A DNA stretch of 10,722 nt from Nitrososphaerota archaeon (GTDB taxonomy: Archaea > Thermoproteota > Nitrososphaeria > Nitrososphaerales > UBA183), in NCBI GenBank assembly GCA_027886925.1, contig JAPCJN010000050.1, forward strand, positions 2,461 through 13,182, in the 5' to 3' direction. Positions 5,947 through 10,722 of the stretch are shown one piece after another. Position numbers and translations under genes: made by a program. The notes under the pieces are model-generated. The model had not been told where the DNA came from. It searched no databases and saw only the letters and a list, made by a program, of their open reading frames with translations. The stretch's first letter is position 1, and each line of letters starts with the position of its first letter.

Positions 5947-6945
5947 GTGGACAAAAGCCCGAAAAAAGTTAAAGCCGCGAGAAAGGCGCCTCCGTTAGAT
6001 TCTCACTTGGTCAGGATAGCGGTAATCGGCACGGGAGGGTGGGGAAAGAACCACGTGAGGGTCCTCAGCGAGATGGGGTGCCTCGCCGCTGTTTGTGATG
6101 CCGACGTGAAGAGGTCGACCACCTACGCGGAGAAATTTCGCGTGAAGGGCTATGCGACGGTCGACGAACTCCTAGAGGCTGAAAGCCCCGACGGGGTGAC
6201 AATCTGCACGCCTGCCTCGACCCATTTTGCTGTCGCGTCCAAGACGTTGAGAGCTGGCGTCCACACGTTCGTGGAGAAGCCGATGACGAGCACCGTAAAA
6301 GAGGCGGAGGACCTCATCAAAGAGGCCGACAAGGCAAAGAAGATACTCACGGTCGGGTTCATCGAGAGGTTCAACCCGGCGATCTCAGAGCTGAAGAAGA
6401 TGGTCCTCCAGAAGACTCTCGGAAGGCCCATTCTCTTCGAATACCACAGGGAGAACCGGAGGGGCGAGAACATCGTTGACGTCGGTGTGGTCAAGGACGC
6501 CTCTGTCCACGACATCGACACCGCCAGATGGCTCTTCGGAGAGGAACCGAAGACCGTCTATGCGAGGGTGGGGAGCGTGATGGGGAAGAACGAAGACTTT
6601 GCTACGATAATGCTCGGATTCGGCGCCGAGAGGACCGCGTTCATCACCACGAACTGGGTCACACCCAGCCGGGTGAGGTCGCTGAGCGCCGTGTTCGAGA
6701 AGGCGGTGGTGACTTTGGACTTTGTCTCGCAGGAGATCCAGATACATGAAGAGACGGGGACAAGGGTCCCCCATCACACCGTGCAAGAGCCGCTGATGCT
6801 TGAGCTGAAGGAATACGTCGCGGCGATCACTGAGGGGAGACAGCCTCTCGTGAACGGCAAAGACGGCCTCATGGTGACCAAGATCGCCGAGGCGGTGCTG
6901 GCGTCCAGCAGGACCAGCAGCCCGATTTTCATCAACGCAGCCTAG
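5947..6945 (+). CDS. Gfo/Idh/MocA family NAD(P)-dependent sugar oxidoreductase
   Basis: Rossmann motif RIAVIGTGGWGKNHVRVL (23-40), then VTICTPASTHFAVA (84-97), the family's EKP motif FVEKPM (108-113) with catalytic Lys111, GFIERFNPA (137-145) and VVKDASVHDIDTARWL (181-196) with the conserved acidic residue and His188. The length of 332 is typical. Members oxidise or reduce sugar hydroxyls or ketones with NAD(P). One relevant branch, known from methanogens, oxidises UDP-GlcNAc at C3 for surface sugars, and the glycan context fits but does not prove this. The start is GTG at 5947, nine bases after the previous stop. A 20-residue lysine-rich leader precedes the Rossmann core, and a TTG at 6007 could be an alternative start. 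It is probably co-transcribed with the preceding dehydrogenase-like gene. Confidence 0.9.
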   Translation: MDKSPKKVKAARKAPPLDSHLVRIAVIGTGGWGKNHVRVLSEMGCLAAVCDADVKRSTTYAEKFRVKGYATVDELLEAESPDGVTICTPASTHFAVASKTLRAGVHTFVEKPMTSTVKEAEDLIKEADKAKKILTVGFIERFNPAISELKKMVLQKTLGRPILFEYHRENRRGENIVDVGVVKDASVHDIDTARWLFGEEPKTVYARVGSVMGKNEDFATIMLGFGAERTAFITTNWVTPSRVRSLSAVFEKAVVTLDFVSQEIQIHEETGTRVPHHTVQEPLMLELKEYVAAITEGRQPLVNGKDGLMVTKIAEAVLASSRTSSPIFINAA

Positions 6946-6987
6946 AGAAGGAAAGAAGGAAAAAAGGAAAGCCGACAGGACCCAGGG
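6946..6987. terminator. Convergent terminator region
   Basis: The 42-base gap between two converging genes is purine-rich on the plus strand, so on the minus strand it is a pyrimidine tract with six Ts (complement of 6960-6965) and further T-clusters. This is a good archaeal T-rich terminator for the minus-strand membrane-protein gene. The plus-strand oxidoreductase transcript has only a weaker CTTTTCTTC at 6991-6999, inside the end of the opposite gene. Confidence 0.5.
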
Positions 6988-8658
6988 TTACTTTTCTTCG
7001 CTCTGAGTCTCGTGCAAGAGGTCCGAGAGCTTGTTGATGGCTGTGTCGACCCTTCTCTTATAGTTGGGGAGCAGCTTCCGGAAGGTCTCCTCGTTCATCC
7101 TGTTCCCGTGATATTGAGAGTAGAGGTTCAACAGGTCTCTGAACGCCCTGTCCTCTTCCCGCTCGGCTTCTGCGACGCGCGTGAGGGAGTCGAACTGCTT
7201 TCCGGGGCCCAGGTCTTGCTTCATCTCGGTAAGCCTCTGGATGGCCCTGCCCCTGAGTTCGCTGACCTCGTTCTTCATCCGTTCGAAGGAAGCCCTGCTC
7301 ACTGAGCCCTTGGGCTTCGAAGCGAGCTCTCCGATGTATTGTGTCTCAAGGCCGGTCTTCTCCTCGAATGCCTCCAAGACGTCGGAGATGTTTCGCTCCT
7401 TCCTCTCGACCTCCTCACCTTCAGACCGTGGCTTTTGGATCGCGAAAAGGGCGAAAGCCACCGCGAAGATGAGCGCGGCTGCAGGCACGGCCTGGTCAGC
7501 GGCCCACCCGATATTCACGGAGTAAGAGAACGAGGCACTGCCTTGCGTCAGGGGGGTGACGCTCTTGTCTTTTATCACAGTCCCGTTCGTAGGAGACACG
7601 CCCTTCGCGGGGGCGAGAACGATCGTGTAGTTGTTTACCGGCGCCGCGATCATGGGGGTGAATGGGACGACGATCTTGACGTTGCTACCGTCGACGGTCA
7701 TCAGCGAGGATGGAAGGGGATAGGAGACGGTGAGCGAGACGTTGCTCTCGGCGAGGAGCGGGCTGGCGAGAGGAGTGTTCGCGAATACCAACTCACCTCC
7801 TCCCAAGGAAAGCAGGGTGGGATTCATGAGGGGAGGCACAGTATTGGGGACGACGGTGATAGTGGACGGCGACGTGTTGAGCAGGAACAGCTTGACTTGG
7901 TTGATGTTGTAGCTGGCGAGGTTCTGGATCGAGAACTCGTCCTGAACCTGCGGGGTCCCGTTTGCCGCCGGCACGATGGTCCTGATGAGACCGTTCACTG
8001 CGATGGGGGTGAAAGCCGCCTGGTTCGCGTCAGTGAAGTTCAGGTAGGGCGCCGAGGCCTGCGGTTGGATGTTGGTCTGGGTCAGAGTGTAGGTGGGCGA
8101 CGTAGAGTTCGAGGCGGGCGCGATGAAGCCCGAAGGAGGCTGGGCGAACGAGCCGCTTCCCGGAAGGACGATCGACGACTTCATCTGGGTCACGTTCATG
8201 CTCAGAGATGGGCTGAGCAGCACCAGGGTCTGCCCGCTGGTGGCGAACGCGCCGTTCGAATAGTTCAGGATGTTCGTCAGGATCGTCTTCATGGCCACGG
8301 TGGCGCTCGCGCCAGATTGCAGGGTAGGCTGGTTCGGCGTGATCGTGAAGATGGTCGAGCCGTTACTTTGGGCTTGGGACAGTGAATATTGGCCGGCGGG
8401 GCTCAGGACGACTCCGGTCGCCCTAGAGGCGATCTGACTTGGCAGACCCACTTGGATCGGCGGGATCTGCGCGGCGGAGGTTCCGTTGTTCTTGAACGTG
8501 AAGGTATCGTTCAGAACCCCGTATCCGTAGGCAGTTATCGCATAATAATGGTTGACCGACACGCTGACAGGAGCCGAGGAGCTGGCTGAGAAGACGGGCA
8601 CGAAAGCCAACGCCAAGCAAAGAGATACGACGAATGCTGCGAGGAGTCTCCGGTTCAA
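6988..8658 (-). CDS. Ribophorin I (OST1)-like, sequon-rich single-pass membrane protein
   Basis: Counted from TTG at 8658 it has 556 residues. A signal peptide comes first (MNRRLLAAFVVSLCLALAFV, then a small-residue cleavage zone SASSS). A Thr/Ser/Asn-rich outer region of about 360 residues follows, in two beta-type domains: roughly 30-205, with LNDTFTFKNNGTS, and 216-380, with NGLIRTIVPAANGTPQVQDE and a later YPLPSSLM. A TM helix lies at about 390-407 (VPAAALIFAVAFALFAI) and a charged, coiled-coil-prone cytosolic tail at 408-556. I count about 12 N-X-S/T sequons outside. This order, the YxLPS-type motif, the 149-residue tail and a final segment like GNRMNEETFRKL...VDTAINKLSDLL recall eukaryotic ribophorin I, compared from memory. 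It may be an oligosaccharyltransferase-associated or other surface protein. An upstream in-frame GTG (8739) is unlikely because the TATA-like box would then lie inside the coding sequence and the signal peptide would not be N-terminal. Confidence 0.72.
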   Translation of the reverse strand: MNRRLLAAFVVSLCLALAFVPVFSASSSAPVSVSVNHYYAITAYGYGVLNDTFTFKNNGTSAAQIPPIQVGLPSQIASRATGVVLSPAGQYSLSQAQSNGSTIFTITPNQPTLQSGASATVAMKTILTNILNYSNGAFATSGQTLVLLSPSLSMNVTQMKSSIVLPGSGSFAQPPSGFIAPASNSTSPTYTLTQTNIQPQASAPYLNFTDANQAAFTPIAVNGLIRTIVPAANGTPQVQDEFSIQNLASYNINQVKLFLLNTSPSTITVVPNTVPPLMNPTLLSLGGGELVFANTPLASPLLAESNVSLTVSYPLPSSLMTVDGSNVKIVVPFTPMIAAPVNNYTIVLAPAKGVSPTNGTVIKDKSVTPLTQGSASFSYSVNIGWAADQAVPAAALIFAVAFALFAIQKPRSEGEEVERKERNISDVLEAFEEKTGLETQYIGELASKPKGSVSRASFERMKNEVSELRGRAIQRLTEMKQDLGPGKQFDSLTRVAEAEREEDRAFRDLLNLYSQYHGNRMNEETFRKLLPNYKRRVDTAINKLSDLLHETQSEEK

Positions 8659-8705
8659 AGATTCGATTAGCCAGACGGGGAAGCGTATTTTAACCGTTCG
8701 CGGAG
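8659..8705. promoter_or_regulatory. Divergent promoter between the ribophorin-like gene and gcvPA
   Basis: TATTTTAA at 8686-8693 (TTAAAATA on the minus strand) is the only TATA-like element. For the minus strand it predicts a start near 8663, five bases before the TTG at 8658, which supports that start. For the plus strand it predicts a start near 8716, inside the 5' end of the gcvPA frame, which would favour an in-frame TTG at 8727 over the GTG at 8706. Confidence 0.5.
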
Positions 8706-10112
8706 GTGGATGGTTCGTTCCAAGAATTGGTAGAAGCACACCCTTTCCTGCCCAACCTAGAACAGGAGACCATGGAGAAGATGCTGAAGCAGGTAAGGGC
8801 CAACTCGATAAGCGAACTGTTCGCGGACATCCCCGAGGGGCTCCAATTGAAGAGGAAATTGGCGATCCCCGAGGGAGAAGGAGAGGCGAAGGTCAGGAAG
8901 GACATCCTGGCCAGGCTGGCTCGGAACAAGACGTCGCCGGAGGCGCTCTGTTTCCTCGGAGGAGGGGTCTGGCCCCACTACGTCCCCGCGGCCGTCGACT
9001 CGATTCTCTCGAGACAAGAGTTCTACACTGCCTACACGCCCTATCAGCCTGAGATAAGCCAGGGCATGTTGCAGGTGCTCTTCGAGTACCAGAGCATGAT
9101 GTGCGACCTGCTGGGGATGCAGGTGTGCAACAGCTCGATGTACGACTGGGCGTCCGCTGCGGGCGAGGCGGTGAGGATGGCGGCGAGGGTGAAGAAGAGG
9201 AAGACAATCCTCGTGGCCGAAAGCTCCGGGGACGGCAGGCTCGACGTCATCCGCACCTACTCGGAGCCTATGGGGCTGAAGCTACGGCCGGTCGGCTTCG
9301 ACACCAAGACCGGGGAGCTGGATTTTGATTCGTTGAAGTCGGCTCTGGAGCAGAACGCAGGTGACGTCGCGGCCCTGTATTTGGAGAACCCTAACATCTT
9401 CGGCGTCATCGAGGAGGAGGTCGAACGGGCGATGGAGTTGGTCCACGGCGCGGGCGGCCTCGGGATAGCCGGCGTGAACCCCACGTCTCTCTCCGTGCTC
9501 AGGGACCCTGGCAGCTACGGCACAGACATAGTCGTCGGCGAGGGGCAGCCTCTCGGCGTGCCGATGAACTTCGGGGGGCCCCACATCGGGATCTTCGCCG
9601 TGAGGGACACCACGCTGGCGAGGAGCATGCCCGGGCGCCTCATCGGCATGACCACCACGAAGGGAGGCGAGCAGAAGGCGTTCTGCATGGTCCTGCAGAC
9701 GAGGGAGCAGCACATCAGGCGGGAAGGGGCGATGTCGAACATCTGCACCAACGAATCGCTCCTCGCGCTTGCGACCGCTGTCTACCTGGCCCTGCTGGGA
9801 AAGAACGGGTTCAGAAAGCTGGGCGAGGTCAACGTCGCTAATTCGCACTATGCGGCCGAGAGGATAGGTGAGCTGAAGGAGGTGACCTCGCCCCTCTTCT
9901 CCGGGCCGTTTTTTGGAGATTTCGCGGTGGGATACAAGAGGCGCAGAGCCTCGGAGGTCTTCGCAGAGCTGGCGAAGCGAGGAGTCATGGCAGGCTACCC
10001 CATGTCGCGCCACTCCCAGCAGGTGGGCGAGGCGGGCGCCTACTGCGTCACCGAGGTTCACTCTGGTGAGGAGATAGGGCGTCTTGTGGAGGCGCTGGGA
10101 GAGGTGGCGTAG
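8706..10112 (+). CDS. gcvPA: Glycine dehydrogenase (decarboxylating) subunit 1, P-protein alpha subunit
   Basis: This is the first half of the split P-protein of the glycine cleavage system, which with gcvPB decarboxylates glycine and passes the aminomethyl group to lipoyl-H-protein. Hallmarks are HPFLPNLEQETMEKML (12-27), FLGGGVWPHYVPAAVDSIL (83-101), SRQEFYTAYTPYQPEISQG (102-120), CNSSMYD (141-147) and, in the C-terminal third, REQHIRREGAMSNICTNESL. The length of 468 is close to the usual 440-460, and the protein is complete. The PLP lysine is expected in gcvPB, not here. The start is uncertain. GTG at 8706 gives the longest frame but lies inside a Shine-Dalgarno-like GGAGGTGG (8702-8709). 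TTG at 8727 would give MVEAHPFLPN and fits the promoter spacing. The stop TAG is directly followed by the gcvPB TTG, so the two genes form an operon. Confidence 0.95.
   Translation: MDGSFQELVEAHPFLPNLEQETMEKMLKQVRANSISELFADIPEGLQLKRKLAIPEGEGEAKVRKDILARLARNKTSPEALCFLGGGVWPHYVPAAVDSILSRQEFYTAYTPYQPEISQGMLQVLFEYQSMMCDLLGMQVCNSSMYDWASAAGEAVRMAARVKKRKTILVAESSGDGRLDVIRTYSEPMGLKLRPVGFDTKTGELDFDSLKSALEQNAGDVAALYLENPNIFGVIEEEVERAMELVHGAGGLGIAGVNPTSLSVLRDPGSYGTDIVVGEGQPLGVPMNFGGPHIGIFAVRDTTLARSMPGRLIGMTTTKGGEQKAFCMVLQTREQHIRREGAMSNICTNESLLALATAVYLALLGKNGFRKLGEVNVANSHYAAERIGELKEVTSPLFSGPFFGDFAVGYKRRRASEVFAELAKRGVMAGYPMSRHSQQVGEAGAYCVTEVHSGEEIGRLVEALGEVA
10101..10106 (+). promoter_or_regulatory. Shine-Dalgarno site that fixes the gcvPB TTG start
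   Basis: GAGGTG at the end of gcvPA lies six bases before TTG 10113, a close match to the 16S rRNA anti-SD. It supports the rare TTG start and coupled translation of the two subunits. Confidence 0.6.
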
Positions 10113-10722
10113 TTGTCAGAGCCCTCGCCGAAGAGATACCGCCAGGCCTACTGGGACGAGCCGCTCCTGTCGGAGATGGGAAGGAAGGGAAGGGTCGGGT
10201 TCTCGGTTCCCTCGGACTCCAAGATAGACGACTGGGCCAAGGGGAAGGAGCTGATTCCGGCCGCTCTACGGAGGAAACAGGAGCCTCCTCTGCCCGAGAT
10301 CTCCGAGCTCCAGGTGCTGAGGCACTTCAACAGGCTTTCGCAGATGAACTTCTCCATCGAGACCGGGATGTACCCCCTCGGGAGCTGCACGATGAAATAC
10401 AACCCGAAGGTCTCCGAGTACATCGCATCGTCGAACGGGATGAGGGAAGCGCATCCGCTCCAGCCGGACTCGACGGTGCAGGGCCTGCTTCAGATCTTCT
10501 ACGAGCTCTCCGAGATGCTCTGCGAGATAGCCGGGATGCAGAGGTTCGCGCTCAGCACGGCGGCCGGCGCACAGGGAGAGTTCGCGGGCGTCCTCATGAT
10601 AAGGAAGTACCTGCGCGAAAAGGGGAGAGGCGAGAGGAACGAGATACTCGTCGCCGACTCCGCCCATGGGACCAACCCGGCGAGCGCGGCGATGGCCGGC
10701 TACGAGGTCGTCAAGGTCCCGT
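10113..10722 (+). CDS. gcvPB: Glycine dehydrogenase (decarboxylating) subunit 2, partial at right edge
   Basis: About 203 N-terminal residues of the PLP-binding beta subunit are present, out of an expected 480-510; the frame is open at the window end. Recognisable motifs are YWDEPLLSEMG (13-23), NFSIETGMYPLGSCTMKYNP (79-98), HPLQPDSTVQGLLQIFYEL, the AAGAQGEFAGVLMIRKYL block and ADSAHGTNPASAAMAGYEVV close to the edge. The PLP-binding lysine lies further downstream, outside the window. It starts with TTG directly after the gcvPA TAG and has a good Shine-Dalgarno site. Together with gcvPA it forms the heterotetrameric P-protein; gcvT, gcvH and lipoylation genes may follow downstream. Confidence 0.95.
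   Translation, partial: MSEPSPKRYRQAYWDEPLLSEMGRKGRVGFSVPSDSKIDDWAKGKELIPAALRRKQEPPLPEISELQVLRHFNRLSQMNFSIETGMYPLGSCTMKYNPKVSEYIASSNGMREAHPLQPDSTVQGLLQIFYELSEMLCEIAGMQRFALSTAAGAQGEFAGVLMIRKYLREKGRGERNEILVADSAHGTNPASAAMAGYEVVKVP

Noticed and set aside
7339..8385. A 348-codon open frame on the plus strand, opposite the membrane-protein gene
   Set aside because: Its composition is extremely Arg/Gly/Asp-rich with no domain pattern. It is the antisense shadow of a high-GC gene that has a signal peptide, sequons and a TM segment.
9282..10061. A 259-codon open frame on the minus strand, inside gcvPA
   Set aside because: It is antisense to strongly conserved gcvPA motifs; it shows low-complexity Arg/His/Glu composition and no recognisable motif.
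1..10722. Search for tRNA, rRNA, CRISPR repeats, insertion sequences, toxin-antitoxin or phage genes
   Set aside because: No cloverleaf, spaced direct repeats, transposase or integrase motif, or defence-gene domain was seen; all long frames are accounted for by housekeeping or glycan-type genes.

Overview
The window looks like a chromosomal segment of a high-GC archaeon (GC well above 50% by eye). The evidence is: split glycine decarboxylase genes (gcvPA and gcvPB); a DUF354 protein, a family common in archaea; short promoters with a TATA-like box about 26-28 bases before several start codons, including leaderless-type spacing; T-rich terminators; frequent GTG/TTG starts; and a secreted membrane protein rich in N-glycosylation sequons. 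A lineage in or near the Thaumarchaeota/Nitrososphaeria (TACK) fits best. That is inference; no rRNA or ribosomal protein is present to fix it.

Layout. (1) 1-2979, minus strand: a tightly coupled operon of sixA-like phosphatase, Ppx/GppA phosphatase, a thymidylate-kinase-like P-loop kinase with a basic N-terminal extension, and an unfinished coupled ORF at the left edge. Phosphate or polyphosphate handling is the likely theme. Its promoter region (2980-3169) holds two TATA-like boxes and two perfect odd-centred palindromes. (2) 3170-3508, minus: a small winged-helix regulator. (3) 3600-6945: a DUF354 GT-B-fold protein (minus) divergent from a two-gene plus-strand unit, a degenerate UDP-glucose/GDP-mannose dehydrogenase-like protein followed by a Gfo/Idh/MocA oxidoreductase. 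This looks like a nucleotide-sugar or surface-glycan cluster. (4) 6988-8658, minus, convergent with the oxidoreductase: a signal-peptide, single-TM protein with about 12 sequons outside and a tail of about 149 residues inside. Its layout and local sequence resemble ribophorin I/OST1, a eukaryotic oligosaccharyltransferase subunit. (5) 8706-10722, plus: gcvPA and the 5' part of gcvPB, the two subunits of the PLP-dependent glycine decarboxylase of the glycine cleavage system.

The point of most interest is the ribophorin-I-like protein beside nucleotide-sugar genes, which suggests an N-glycosylation or surface-glycan neighbourhood. Second is the degenerate dehydrogenase that has lost the family's catalytic cysteine motif. 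Third is the sixA-ppx-kinase operon, whose kinase departs from classical dTMP kinase at the DRY motif. Two divergent intergenic regions (4668-4746 and 8659-8705) each carry one nearly symmetrical TATA element (TTTTAA/TTAAAA) that could serve both directions.

No tRNA, rRNA, CRISPR array, insertion sequence or attachment site was seen, and no stretch over 300 bases lacks a gene.
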